The notes under the pieces were generated by a model. The model had not been told where the DNA came from, made no database searches, and saw only the letters and a program-made list of their open reading frames with translations. From contig CAIMUS010000310.1 in NCBI GenBank assembly GCA_903844665.1, forward strand, positions 1 to 61,829: a DNA stretch of 61,829 bases, in the 5' to 3' direction. Numbering within the stretch: position 1 is the stretch's first letter; each line of letters opens with the position of its first letter. Position numbers and translations under genes: made by a program. This DNA is from an uncultured Pseudomonadota bacterium. Lineage in GTDB: Bacteria > Pseudomonadota > Gammaproteobacteria > Competibacterales > Competibacteraceae. Shown here piece by piece: positions 1 through 9,720 of this stretch.

Positions 1-1
1 C

Positions 2-691
2 ACGGGGACAGGACCTTTCCCGGACCTGACCAGTGTTACCGACGATGGACTATTCGTTTATAAGAGTTATTCGACTGATGCTACTGCAAGACGATGGCGG
101 GTCATAGCGGATAGTCGGTTCCTGATGTTCTTTGTTATTGGATATGGCACGCGACCCAATGTAGTATCCGGACACTGGTTTGGTGATATTGCTCCACTCT
201 CTCCACAAGATACTGACAATTGCATTATCGCGGCAAGCCAGCAGGTAGAAACGTATCCTAACGATCACAATAATACATTTAGGTTAGGGGATAATGTCGA
301 TACCGGGAATTGGGACGGTTGTTGGATTTCAAGGAAATTCAAATCTTTTGCACCTTCAATATTCTATAGATATGGGCCACTAGAATCAGGTGGGTCTCCA
401 ACTACAATGGGTGCGTTGGGATACGATTATCCGGTCAACCTCAATATGGGTGACTTTGTATTAAAAGAAAAAGTTAGGATAACTGATGACATGGTTAGTT
501 CATATACGGTTGCCAACATACGAGGGTTTCTACCTGGAATCTTTGCGCCATTGCATGGATATTTAAATGCTCCAGCCGCATTTAGCACCATAAGATTAAG
601 GGAAGTCCCTTATCTGGTAATTAAGGATTATGAGACATATCAGAAGCAAGGTTGGTATCTGGTTCAGATGGTTGGAGACCTGCGAGCATGA
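2..691 (+). CDS. Tail-tip/fibre paralogue, C-terminal part (cut by window edge)
   Basis: The reading frame is open from the left edge, so the N terminus is missing. The visible 229 residues match the C-terminal half of the protein at 60597-61790: a TGTG stretch, the block RRWRV-ADSRF, the pair GHWFGD/GSWFGD, the NNTFR motif and the ending YLV-MVGDLR. By comparison with that paralogue about 177 residues are missing. The last base of the stop overlaps the next start (ATGA). Function is inferred only from position between the connector and tail genes: a virion tail-tip or receptor-binding component. Enzymatic motifs were not seen. Confidence 0.7.
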   Translation, partial: TGTGPFPDLTSVTDDGLFVYKSYSTDATARRWRVIADSRFLMFFVIGYGTRPNVVSGHWFGDIAPLSPQDTDNCIIAASQQVETYPNDHNNTFRLGDNVDTGNWDGCWISRKFKSFAPSIFYRYGPLESGGSPTTMGALGYDYPVNLNMGDFVLKEKVRITDDMVSSYTVANIRGFLPGIFAPLHGYLNAPAAFSTIRLREVPYLVIKDYETYQKQGWYLVQMVGDLRA

Positions 692-1032
692 GTGAATACG
701 CGGGAGCACAATTTGTAGCGGAGGTTGAATTATATACAATCCGGAAAGACCCTATCTCCATTGATGTATATTCTGATAAGATGTACGATAGCGGAAGTTA
801 TAAGATAAGTGATTATGTCTATTATGGTGGCAAGGTTGCGGGTCGAAGAGTTAAGTTATTTATAAGAGATAGAGGGAACTATCGATTCATAGATGAGACG
901 TGGAGCGATCCGGTAACTGGGATTTATCTATTTGACTGGATACCGGCAGGAGAGTATTTATTAATATGTGATGATAATCTAAAAGTAAAGAAGGCAACGA
1001 CGGCTGATTTTGTACAATCGCAACCACGATAA
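688..1032 (+). CDS. Small tail-region protein, unknown
   Basis: A 114-residue protein. The start at 688 is chosen because its ATG overlaps the stop of the preceding tail paralogue (ATGA), which implies coupled translation. The middle (GRRVKLFIRDRG and GIYLFDWIPAGEYLLICDD) looks like a small beta-sandwich of the carboxypeptidase-regulatory or Ig type often added to tail proteins, but this is a pattern impression. It is AT-rich like the rest of 1-8 kb. Confidence 0.6.
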   Translation: MSEYAGAQFVAEVELYTIRKDPISIDVYSDKMYDSGSYKISDYVYYGGKVAGRRVKLFIRDRGNYRFIDETWSDPVTGIYLFDWIPAGEYLLICDDNLKVKKATTADFVQSQPR

Positions 1033-1040
1033 TAGAATAG

Positions 1041-1427
1041 ATGGCTATTGCAACTCTTGTTTTTCCAGATACCGACAATCCCCCTGCTGGAAACGCAAGA
1101 CTTGATTTCGACGGTCAGGTAAGGATTATTAATTTCGATGGGTTTGATAGTGTATCATTTGATACGTTCTTTATCGATATTATTCTTAAGATAGACTTTT
1201 TAGGATTCTCTTCTTTTGAAAGTGGTCTTGCGTTATTTGTAGATGTAAAAACCCTTCCCTTTATAGATTATTCCAAGGGGTTTAAGGCTTCTGTATTCGG
1301 TCGGGATTATTATCCCCAACCCTTTTCTACTAACGAAAATTTTGCGATAGGGGATTGGGCTGTTCACTATGGCATAAAACAAGGATTACGATGGAAGACA
1401 CCAGGTCAGCCGCTCCCTGGCCAGTAG
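1041..1427 (+). CDS. Hypothetical tail-region protein
   Basis: A 128-residue protein with no family I recognise. It is rich in Phe and Asp (FDGFDSVSFDTFFIDIILKIDFLGF), which suggests an all-beta structural protein. It lies 8 bases after the preceding stop, and its end overlaps the start of the next gene by 37 bases in another frame. Context makes it a virion protein. Confidence 0.5.
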   Translation: MAIATLVFPDTDNPPAGNARLDFDGQVRIINFDGFDSVSFDTFFIDIILKIDFLGFSSFESGLALFVDVKTLPFIDYSKGFKASVFGRDYYPQPFSTNENFAIGDWAVHYGIKQGLRWKTPGQPLPGQ

Positions 1428-2890
1428 GCATATCATACGAGGGCGACTACCATGTTGCGCAAGAGTATTTACCTACCGTTAAAAAGTTATTATCTGACTT
1501 GCAAAATAGATTGGCAATTGGAGGAATTGATTCAGGCCGTGCTCATCTACGTTTAAGCGATACGGATTACTGCTATGCAATCAGCGCAGGAGGGATACAG
1601 CGCTGTCATATCGTGGCAAGTACCAAACAGGAACCACAACCTAAGTTTATCAGAGTTAGCATGTTTCTATCTGGAGTTGTTATCGATGGGTTACTTACTG
1701 AAGAGACCGAAGAAGATAGTGTAACGGCAACGTATCTCGATAGTTTCATTGCAACTAAAGCGTGTGCGGCTTTGTTCGCTAAAGAACTACCCAAGTTAAA
1801 TTATGGAGGAAAAGTTAGCGGAGCTAATAAAAATAAAAAATTGGCGATAGATTTACCCGATGATTTTAACGGATACCCGGTTCCCGGAGATCATAGAAAG
1901 GCATTCCCTTTCAGATGGGAAGAGGATAAATTTGGATATTACCATTGGGGGTTTTATTATGGGCTTGGTGGAAATCCATATTATGGTAAACACCTATCAC
2001 AATATTTTCATTTAAAACCGACATGCTATAGTGGAAGTATGCCTAAACTAATTCAAGCTCTTATGGGGTTTGGATTCGATATTGGAAAGGCTTATTGGCT
2101 TTCAGACTCAACCGGACAATTTACAGCGGCACCAATAAAATCTTCTTATGAAGAGAAGATCGTACAGAATGGGTTGCAAATAGTCTATGATTATAGATTT
2201 TATAGAACACATGGACTATATCTGGCTATTGATAATAAAAGGTGGATAGTTGAGATTGGGATGACCCGTGGAATCGTCATCATGCCATTGCCACTCAATC
2301 CATTAACGGAGACGAAAAGATTTAGAACTCTTGTTTCTAAGAATAAAGATACTGCTAGTCTAACTGTACTAGATGAATTTGGTGGGTATCCGACAGGAGA
2401 ATGTTTTGATAGTAATCCTGATGGATATGCGGCTTGGAAACGGGCTGGATGTTATATAGAATTACTATCTGCTGAAGTTATGGCAAGCAAATTCTATAAT
2501 GACTGGTCCCCCTATTCGAGTGCTCTAGGATGGGCGTTTTCAAGGAGTGGTCACGAGGCATGCAATACAGCGTGGCGTTGTGATGATACAACCGGAAAAT
2601 GTCCAGTTGGTGGAGCTTTTTACATTTTATTGAATATCGGAGAATCTAAGAAGAAAAATACTAATCGCAAATTAATTGGAAAACTAAGAGCGGGATTCGT
2701 TCAATCCGCACAAGGTCAACCTGGTGGAGATGCAGCGTTATGGAAGTTGGATTATTTGACTGATGAACAGTTATCTTCTATAACTGATTTTACGTCTCTT
2801 GACCAGTTAGAAGTACCTCCGATAGCAGAAGCGACCGCTTCTATTAGCAATCCAAACCAAGGCATTATATTTATAATACCAACGGGTTAA
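1391..2890 (+). CDS. Large tail-region protein, unknown
   Basis: A 499-residue protein. The start at 1391 is preferred over an upstream ATG because AAGGA lies at ribosome-binding distance and the first residues (MEDTRSAAPWPVGISYEGDY) then look normal. There is no recognisable domain. Cys and Trp are scattered along it (for example CNTAWRCDDTTGKCPVGG near residue 395). It is part of the late, tail-associated run and is probably a virion protein. Confidence 0.55.
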   Translation: MEDTRSAAPWPVGISYEGDYHVAQEYLPTVKKLLSDLQNRLAIGGIDSGRAHLRLSDTDYCYAISAGGIQRCHIVASTKQEPQPKFIRVSMFLSGVVIDGLLTEETEEDSVTATYLDSFIATKACAALFAKELPKLNYGGKVSGANKNKKLAIDLPDDFNGYPVPGDHRKAFPFRWEEDKFGYYHWGFYYGLGGNPYYGKHLSQYFHLKPTCYSGSMPKLIQALMGFGFDIGKAYWLSDSTGQFTAAPIKSSYEEKIVQNGLQIVYDYRFYRTHGLYLAIDNKRWIVEIGMTRGIVIMPLPLNPLTETKRFRTLVSKNKDTASLTVLDEFGGYPTGECFDSNPDGYAAWKRAGCYIELLSAEVMASKFYNDWSPYSSALGWAFSRSGHEACNTAWRCDDTTGKCPVGGAFYILLNIGESKKKNTNRKLIGKLRAGFVQSAQGQPGGDAALWKLDYLTDEQLSSITDFTSLDQLEVPPIAEATASISNPNQGIIFIIPTG

Positions 2891-2923
2891 CAATCATATC
2901 CATGAAAACAAATTGGGAAGAAA

Positions 2924-3997
2924 ATGACTGAAGCCGAAATTGTACAAAACATGATTGAGTTATTTACTCAATTTAATAGGCAACTACCATCTGAAAAAGG
3001 CCCTGAATTTGCGCCAACTGGAAGATTCGACTACCTAAAGTTTCCAGAGCCTTTGTTAGGAACGTTTGTACACATGGCTCCAACTCATGATCCAATAGAT
3101 CATTATAATATAGATATGTCGATTATGAACGAATTGGATACCGGAGTCCCTGTTCACGTTTTCTTCATAGGGGATAGATTGCACGCCTTATGTTATGATT
3201 ATAATGATAATTTTTCCGGATGGCAGGGTGAGTCTGGAATATATTACTCTGAAGGAATGCCAGGCCAGTATCCTCCAAGAGGATCGGTTTACAGAAAAGC
3301 TAAGTATGGGAGTAGAATATCAAGATGGTATTCTAATGATTCACTTCTTCCACGAGATGATTATTTTCAGGTTTACTATAAACAACGAACCTATTGGAGT
3401 GATGAAAATAACAATGCCACCCCCATAATCAAAACATTTGAATACCTTGAGGGGGACGTATATGATCCTAAAGATAGACAGTATGGAATTATGGTTCCAT
3501 TCTATGCAAGGGAGGCATATTATGTTGGAGGCGTTCAGCAGTTTCTTGGAGCACTTTACGATAATGAAATGTATATAGATTGGGACAGTTCGGCTCACTA
3601 TACCTATGATGTCAAGTTGATAACTGGAAACGATGGTACAGGTTACAGCTATTCTATTGAGTTATATAATAAAACATTTTATCTATTTGGGAACGATCAA
3701 ACACTTGATGATCCTTGGGAGGTGATTCCGTATGAAATACTATACCTATTTGAAGCGTTGGTTACTTACATACCTACCGATCCCGACTGGCCAGTACCTG
3801 AAAATGAAGGCGATCCGCCTCCACCTAAGTTCGCTGCCGTAACCTATAATTGCTTGGGAAGCGACTCTACGATCAAGTATAGTTTTGGAATACAGCGGTC
3901 TCCCGCTAAGTTCTACAGTGAATCGGAAATTCTTGGTCCAACATATTATCCAGAAATGGAAAATCACAACATAACTTTTATTGGTGTGGTTCCGTGA
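2924..3997 (+). CDS. Tail-region protein, unknown
   Basis: A 357-residue, Tyr- and Asp-rich protein with no family I can name. A proline run (PVPENEGDPPPPKF) near residue 290 separates a large N-terminal part from a short C-terminal piece. Its stop overlaps the GTG start of the next gene (GTGA), so the two are probably translated together. Virion role inferred from position. Confidence 0.55.
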   Translation: MTEAEIVQNMIELFTQFNRQLPSEKGPEFAPTGRFDYLKFPEPLLGTFVHMAPTHDPIDHYNIDMSIMNELDTGVPVHVFFIGDRLHALCYDYNDNFSGWQGESGIYYSEGMPGQYPPRGSVYRKAKYGSRISRWYSNDSLLPRDDYFQVYYKQRTYWSDENNNATPIIKTFEYLEGDVYDPKDRQYGIMVPFYAREAYYVGGVQQFLGALYDNEMYIDWDSSAHYTYDVKLITGNDGTGYSYSIELYNKTFYLFGNDQTLDDPWEVIPYEILYLFEALVTYIPTDPDWPVPENEGDPPPPKFAAVTYNCLGSDSTIKYSFGIQRSPAKFYSESEILGPTYYPEMENHNITFIGVVP

Positions 3998-5235
3998 GTA
4001 GCATTATCACAGCAAAATTTGGTCCGTGGCCATTAGGAATGAATAATGTAGCCGCAGATACAGACATTCCCGGGATGACAACCGACGATACAGGGGTAGT
4101 TGTCATTAATTCTGTCCGTGATGCAATTAACGGTACATTCAATCGTGAAGGACATTTCTCACGCTGGCCTTCTGTATCTCTTATCCATGCGGGTAAGAAG
4201 ATGCACAGTCTATGGACCTCTCCGGCAACAGGGAACTCCTATCTCGTCAGTGGGAATACACTATATCTGGTATCTTATGATGGAAACACAGTTTCACTTA
4301 TCGAAGTTGCGGTAAATGTGATTCCAAATGATTCACCTGTCAGTTATTGCGATCTGAATGGTGATGTTATCTTTACCTGTCCGGGAGTCTTAGGGCGCAT
4401 TAATTCTAATGGAGTATACGATACGGTAGGGGTGGAGACGCCTCCCGGTTGTGATGTAACAGCACAAGCGGCAGGAGGTCTCTTAGCGGGTTCCTACAAT
4501 GTAGGACTGACCTTCTTGGCTGCTGATGAAGAATCGGGCATGTCAAAAATGACTACCGTCTTCTTGCCTACTGGCGGTGGGCTTCAAATCAATGTTCCGA
4601 GAGCGATGGAAAGCAAGGTTATTAAAGCGCGAATCTATATGACTGAAACGAACGGCGATAGACTTTATCGCTGTACTGATGTTCCTGCTGACGCATCGTA
4701 CTTCGTGGGTATCGGATTACTGGGCCGGGTGGCAGATACTCAGTTTCTCAACCGAATGCCAAGCGGCACACTGGTGCGATATGGTCATGGGCGGTTATGG
4801 ATAGTTGATGGCAATACGATATGGTATAGTGAGGCGATGCGATACGGTCTTACGTCGCCCCGCCACAATCATCTATATTTTTCATCCCCCATTACTATTC
4901 TCGAACCAGTCAATGGTGGAGTTTGGATTGGCACAACCGAACAGGTCTGGTTCTTGGCAGGAACTGGACCAGAAACCTGGTCGTTGGTTCTCACCTCTGG
5001 CAAACCTCCTATCGCCGGGTCTGGTACTACAATTTCCGCTCATTTATTGGGCGGTGATCTTGGCGCTAGTGGAACCACATCGGCTATATGGTTGGCAATT
5101 AATGGGTATGTTTTGGGAACATCTAACGGACAACTAGTTGAGGTACAGAAAGATCGGATAACATTGACCGCACGCCCATCCATCATCTCTAAAACTTTCA
5201 TTATAAACCGACAGGTTTATACCTTGCTTCATTGA
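3994..5235 (+). CDS. Tail hub / stabilisation protein, P22 gp10-like
   Basis: 413 residues from a GTG start that overlaps the previous stop. Repeated short beta segments (LYLVSYDGNTVSLIEV, YGHGRLWIVDGNTIWYSE, GGVWIGTTEQVWFLAG) look like blades of a beta-propeller. The pattern of a printed value followed by a check of a site resembles the hub or packaged-DNA stabilisation proteins of P22-like and related podoviruses. That assignment is inference from pattern and place. Base composition is closer to balanced than in the AT-rich flanks, which suggests a separate origin. Confidence 0.5.
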   Translation: MSSIITAKFGPWPLGMNNVAADTDIPGMTTDDTGVVVINSVRDAINGTFNREGHFSRWPSVSLIHAGKKMHSLWTSPATGNSYLVSGNTLYLVSYDGNTVSLIEVAVNVIPNDSPVSYCDLNGDVIFTCPGVLGRINSNGVYDTVGVETPPGCDVTAQAAGGLLAGSYNVGLTFLAADEESGMSKMTTVFLPTGGGLQINVPRAMESKVIKARIYMTETNGDRLYRCTDVPADASYFVGIGLLGRVADTQFLNRMPSGTLVRYGHGRLWIVDGNTIWYSEAMRYGLTSPRHNHLYFSSPITILEPVNGGVWIGTTEQVWFLAGTGPETWSLVLTSGKPPIAGSGTTISAHLLGGDLGASGTTSAIWLAINGYVLGTSNGQLVEVQKDRITLTARPSIISKTFIINRQVYTLLH

Positions 5236-5248
5236 TTGGAGATTCAAC

Positions 5249-5854
5249 ATGTTCTCTATACCTAACAAATTAAACCGTTTTCGTAATGAAATCGCTCGTT
5301 TTATTGCTGCTGGCGATTATTACTCAACACCAGAGGGAGTCGTATTGCACGACGCCATGCTAATTCAAGGAAAATACAGGCACTATGTCAATGGTAGACT
5401 GGAAGATGAAGGTTATAATTTAGTTGTTGACCAAGGACGGCAACTCATGCTAAACGTTGCATTATTTACCACTTCTAAACCAGCGGCACTTTATTTAGCC
5501 GCCTTTGCCGGTGCCTATACACCCGTAGCCGGACTGTTAGCTATCGGCTTTACGGCAGCGGCTACAGAGTTGGTTTCTAACACGGAGGGGTACAGTGAGA
5601 CCACACGCCGCACCTGGACTTCTGCAACTGCGACAACTGTCGGTGGAACGACCAGTGTTGGAAATACCGCGAGTTTAGCCAGATTTACTATTATCACGGC
5701 GACATCCATAAACATAAATGGTTTTGCGCTATTGGATAACAGCACGAAAGGTGGAACAGGGGGTAATCTTGTTTCAGCGTACCGATTGGCCGCACAACGG
5801 ACCTATTACAATACCGATAAAATTGACGAAGAGTATATAATAAGTTGGACATAA
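5249..5854 (+). CDS. Structural protein, small, Thr/Ala-rich
   Basis: A 201-residue protein with GGAG eight bases before the start. The C-terminal half is rich in Thr, Ala and Gly (residues 90-160), as in decoration or fibre-base proteins. The N-terminal part (ARFIAAGDYYSTPEGVVLHD) is conserved-looking but I cannot name a family. It sits between the putative hub and a repeat-rich tail protein. Confidence 0.5.
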   Translation: MFSIPNKLNRFRNEIARFIAAGDYYSTPEGVVLHDAMLIQGKYRHYVNGRLEDEGYNLVVDQGRQLMLNVALFTTSKPAALYLAAFAGAYTPVAGLLAIGFTAAATELVSNTEGYSETTRRTWTSATATTVGGTTSVGNTASLARFTIITATSININGFALLDNSTKGGTGGNLVSAYRLAAQRTYYNTDKIDEEYIISWT

Positions 5855-5860
5855 TATACC

Positions 5861-6604
5861 GTGAGTGATTATCCTCCCTACGAGTATATAGATTATATCG
5901 GTTTTACCGATTATATACAGATCGTAGATTTTGGTTGGCCTTGGTTACATAAAAACGATGGCGTTGGTGTTATTAGTGATGGTGGAAATTCCACCACCGA
6001 CGCCACGATAACTATTACCGATAATGTAAATACGTTTGATATAGGATGGGCGTGGTTACATTATAAGGATGATGTTGGGATAATAGCGGATTCTTTATCT
6101 GTTGCGGTAGGTACCAATCTAACTGAACCTATCGCGCTATCTGATAGTTGTCAGATAAATGTAATAAATACTATTGTTCAACTTGTATCCAGGGTGGGTG
6201 TAGTTACCGATGAGTTGTACAGTATTACATACGGTGGCCCCCTTTTTACTGAAGCGGTTACTATTTTAGATTTATCTACCCCACTAGTTACCGCAAGTAT
6301 ATCTTGCGAGGATTTTATTGAAATAGAAGGATTTTCTAGTGAGATATATAAGTCGCCTATTTCTGATAGCATAGGTACAATAACAGAGTCCGCAAAATTA
6401 TTAGTAAGTCTGAAGGTTGCTGAAGCGGTATCAATTCAGGACGCCACATCATCTAAAATAATAACGATCCAACCGCAAACGGATATGGTGGTAATTTTCG
6501 ATACGGTAAATCAAAATTTAATCGATAATATAGTTGTTACAGAGTCTATCTATATAATAGATAGGTCTATATTGTCGTTGGGAAGTGGAATAAGACATGT
6601 ATAA
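5861..6604 (+). CDS. Repeat-containing tail protein
   Basis: 247 residues from a GTG start 6 bases after the previous stop. It contains an internal duplication: GWPWLHKNDGVGVISD near residue 25 and GWAWLHYKDDVGIIAD near residue 65. The rest is a loose repeat of short beta strands of the type V-D-SI-I-D, common in phage fibre shafts. The end overlaps the next gene by 8 bases. Function unknown beyond virion structure. Confidence 0.5.
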   Translation: MSDYPPYEYIDYIGFTDYIQIVDFGWPWLHKNDGVGVISDGGNSTTDATITITDNVNTFDIGWAWLHYKDDVGIIADSLSVAVGTNLTEPIALSDSCQINVINTIVQLVSRVGVVTDELYSITYGGPLFTEAVTILDLSTPLVTASISCEDFIEIEGFSSEIYKSPISDSIGTITESAKLLVSLKVAEAVSIQDATSSKIITIQPQTDMVVIFDTVNQNLIDNIVVTESIYIIDRSILSLGSGIRHV

Positions 6605-7049
6605 TTTTGATCCCATAGCATGGACCGCATCTACAGATACTTTCGCCATGTCGCGGTTTACTTTGTTCCCATACGATAGTATGGCTATTGTTGGGGATTA
6701 CGTTTTATTGACGGGTGATGACGGCATCTATCTGGTAAATTCTGGTACAGAGTTGTTATCAGCCGTTTTAGTATCTGGCCTTACCGATCTGGGTAGCCCT
6801 GAAGATAAAGGAGTGCGGGACGTTTTGATCGAATACATTGGTTCTCCTGCTACGGTTAAGACGGAAGATGGAGTAGGAACAACTCGTTCATATACGATTG
6901 TTAACCCATTCGTGGTGAAAAAACCAACAACAAGTATTGCAAAATTAGGACGTGGTGTAAAATCTAGGCACTGGAGGTTTACACTTTCCGTAGATGGAAC
7001 CTTGTTAAGTTCAAAACTTCAATTTGACTTTATACCGATCAGGAGATAA
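6597..7049 (+). CDS. Hypothetical structural protein
   Basis: A 150-residue protein with no clear family. It looks all-beta and starts inside the end of the preceding gene. It is followed after 2 bases by the coiled-coil ejection-protein candidate, so it may link tail and internal proteins. No catalytic motif is visible. Confidence 0.5.
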   Translation: MYNFDPIAWTASTDTFAMSRFTLFPYDSMAIVGDYVLLTGDDGIYLVNSGTELLSAVLVSGLTDLGSPEDKGVRDVLIEYIGSPATVKTEDGVGTTRSYTIVNPFVVKKPTTSIAKLGRGVKSRHWRFTLSVDGTLLSSKLQFDFIPIRR

Positions 7050-7051
7050 TT

Positions 7052-8326
7052 ATGGCTGGAAATTTTGACGTAATATCATCGACGGTTCAAACCCAATTAG
7101 CTAGTGTTCAGGCTGGGGCTGAAACATATATCTCCATGGCTAATTCAATAATAACTCAGTTATCACAGTTCGTTGCCATAGAAGGACAATCACCTCCTAC
7201 TCACATTGAATTTCCAAGTTTTACTCCAATACCATTTGATGCGGCAGCGTCACCCGATGTTCAAAAGTTTGGAGCATTATCAGAATATCAAGATGTTCCG
7301 CAGCCTCCAGAAATGGAGCAGGTCGAACAAATAAGTGATTTTACAGCGGAACCACCAAATATAGATTTTAATTGGGAAGAGCAGGATTATCAGTCTTCCA
7401 TAAAAAGTGCAATTGAAAATAGAATTAGTAATCTACTATCAAATGATGCAACTTTAATTGGTTTTAACAAGAGTGTTGAGAATGCTATTTATGTAAGAGC
7501 AAGGAGTCGTACAGATAGTGATATTTTAGCTGCTAATCAGCAAGCGTTCGATACGTTTGCTAGCCGTGGTTTTTCTATGCCCCCTGGAGTATTGGTAGCC
7601 CAGGTTAATGCGGCTACCGAGAAAGGAATGGAAAGTATGAATGCTGCTAATAGGGATATTGTAGAGCAGAGCAGTAAATTGGCTATCGATGCCGCAAAGT
7701 CAGCAATCGAAGTTGGAACACAATGGGAGAAAATCACTTCCGATAGGTTTGAGAATAAAACTAAAAGGAGGTGGGACCTTTTTAAATTGCAGATTGATCT
7801 TGATATTCAGTTATTTACTATTTCAGCAGATATTTACAAACTAAACCTGAGCGCCTATACAACAAAAGTTTCCGGGGTAACAGAAATTGCAAAAGCCAAT
7901 ATAGAGAGATACACAGCCAGCGTAAATGCGGCAAAAGCAAAGGTGGAGGCGCAGGCTAATGCTATTACTGCAACAGCAAAGGCGTATGAGGCTGATGTAA
8001 GCAGATATGATGCAGAGAACAAATTAAAAACCTCTGTTAACGAAACAAACATAAAGCTTGCAGAGGATAGATTAAGGAGTACAGTAGCATACTACGAAAT
8101 TTCAATTAAAGAGTTTGATATTAGCATTAGCAGGTTGATTGAACAGGCAAAAGTACACATGAGCGCACTGGACGCGGCTGGAAGGATGGCGACACAGATG
8201 GCAGCCGGATTTACTTCGGCAGTACACATTCAAGCGTCCCTACATGGACAAGCGTCTACCACATTCGGTCAAGAAGAACGCATCGACTGGTCGGGTGAAG
8301 TTAGTCGCGATGCTCCCGAGTTTTAA
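7052..8326 (+). CDS. Coiled-coil internal virion / ejection protein candidate
   Basis: A 424-residue protein. Residues 1-130 are Pro-rich and acidic. Residues about 220-400 are a long, Ala-, Glu- and Lys-rich helical stretch that should form coiled coil. The C terminus (GQEERIDWSGEV) is short and polar. Proteins like this, placed just before a very large polyvalent protein, are usually DNA-ejection proteins in podoviruses. That is inference. No membrane segment is obvious. Confidence 0.5.
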   Translation: MAGNFDVISSTVQTQLASVQAGAETYISMANSIITQLSQFVAIEGQSPPTHIEFPSFTPIPFDAAASPDVQKFGALSEYQDVPQPPEMEQVEQISDFTAEPPNIDFNWEEQDYQSSIKSAIENRISNLLSNDATLIGFNKSVENAIYVRARSRTDSDILAANQQAFDTFASRGFSMPPGVLVAQVNAATEKGMESMNAANRDIVEQSSKLAIDAAKSAIEVGTQWEKITSDRFENKTKRRWDLFKLQIDLDIQLFTISADIYKLNLSAYTTKVSGVTEIAKANIERYTASVNAAKAKVEAQANAITATAKAYEADVSRYDAENKLKTSVNETNIKLAEDRLRSTVAYYEISIKEFDISISRLIEQAKVHMSALDAAGRMATQMAAGFTSAVHIQASLHGQASTTFGQEERIDWSGEVSRDAPEF

Positions 8327-8340
8327 GGTAAGGTAAATTT

Positions 8341-9720
8341 ATGGCAGGTTACTCAGCAAACTATCAAACTTGGTTGCAACGACTTGGAAGCGCCACCTCG
8401 ACAGGGGAACCTGCTTCTGATGCGGAAATCGATGCAGCGCAACGGATTTCCGCACAGAAAACAGCCTCCGACTACGGTTCGCTGTCCGCGATTCAGCAGG
8501 GTATCACTCCTCAACCGGCACCTTATCAAAGTTATAGTGGCTTGGCCGGATTGTCGATGTCTAGAAATCTCAGTGGGCAGCCGACAGCAGGGTTGCAGGT
8601 TCCTGGGGGAACCTTTGACCAGAACTTCGACTGGCAGAAGAACCTCGGAAATACCGTCCCCGGCCTCGGTGGGGCCACCGTGCATGACACCTCAGTGCCA
8701 GGCATCAGTAAGTTGGTGGGAGGTAAGTTTGGAAATGTTCCTATGTTCACTGATAACCCGACGCGGGCGGCGGCAGAGTACCGACCCGGGGGTGGAGCGC
8801 TGTCTGTGGTCCCATCGACTTTTGCGGCAGACAAAGCGCAGCTTTCCGGGTTATTCCAGCGGTATCTGAATGCCGGAAACTTGGAAGGAGCGCAGAACAC
8901 AGCGATGTCTCCCGCTGAACAGGGACAGGCCGGAGCATTAGAACAGCAACGGTGGCAAATAGCTGACAATGCCTCAAACACCAGGATTGCCGGCCAGGTG
9001 CAACAGGATCGGCGACAGGAAGAAGCTGGAAAAATTGAGAGCCACCTGAATACCGTTCTCCAAACCATGGCGGGAGGTAGCCGGCGAACGCAACAGGCTC
9101 TCGGACCTATCGTTGCGACACTGGCCGCGCTCCATCATCAGGTTATTAATGGCATCGGAGATCCTGCTATCTCACAGCCGCCACAGCCAAATCAGTTGAA
9201 CGAGTTGATTGGGCAACAGGGAAAACAGCAGGAGTTTGGGATGCAGCAGCAGATCGGCGCGGCACAGGTAGGGTTGGCGCAAGTAAGCGCCGAACAGAAA
9301 CGCGCAGAGTTGCAGAATACTTTGACACTTCGAGACCTGGGCCAGAAGTATCAGGCTGAGACCGATCCAGAAAAAAGAGCGGCGGTTCTTGATCAGATTA
9401 ATGCCATGCAGGGAGTTGCGCCACGTGAGGCCGTGAAGGTAGTGAAGCAAGGGAAGGTCATGGACGATATGGGGAACGCTATAGAGCAACCAGAGTTGCT
9501 CTACGATGTGCGTAATAAAAATTGGATAGAAAGACCTGGACTGCCTGGCGCGTCTTCTATGCCACCTTCAGCGCTTTCGGCCACGGGCATGAGCGGACCA
9601 CCGCCCGCCATGATTGCCCGATTGAAGACGCTGGCTGCTGATCCAAAAGTCAGGGATAGGGCCATCCAGCAGTTCGAGCGAGATTGGGGCGCTGGTAGTG
9701 CCGCTCAATTTTTAAAGTAG
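8341..9720 (+). CDS. Gln/Ala-rich internal virion protein candidate
   Basis: A 459-residue protein rich in Gln, Ala and Gly. The N-terminal 200 residues are low-complexity; residues 200-340 are helical with many Gln (GQAGALEQQRWQIADN, QQGKQQEFGMQQQ). The C terminus (IARLKTLAADPKVRDRAIQQFER) resembles a small helical hairpin. GC content rises compared with the genes before it. The stop is overlapped by 9 bases by the HNH gene on the other strand. Probably an ejection or core protein. Confidence 0.5.
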   Translation: MAGYSANYQTWLQRLGSATSTGEPASDAEIDAAQRISAQKTASDYGSLSAIQQGITPQPAPYQSYSGLAGLSMSRNLSGQPTAGLQVPGGTFDQNFDWQKNLGNTVPGLGGATVHDTSVPGISKLVGGKFGNVPMFTDNPTRAAAEYRPGGGALSVVPSTFAADKAQLSGLFQRYLNAGNLEGAQNTAMSPAEQGQAGALEQQRWQIADNASNTRIAGQVQQDRRQEEAGKIESHLNTVLQTMAGGSRRTQQALGPIVATLAALHHQVINGIGDPAISQPPQPNQLNELIGQQGKQQEFGMQQQIGAAQVGLAQVSAEQKRAELQNTLTLRDLGQKYQAETDPEKRAAVLDQINAMQGVAPREAVKVVKQGKVMDDMGNAIEQPELLYDVRNKNWIERPGLPGASSMPPSALSATGMSGPPPAMIARLKTLAADPKVRDRAIQQFERDWGAGSAAQFLK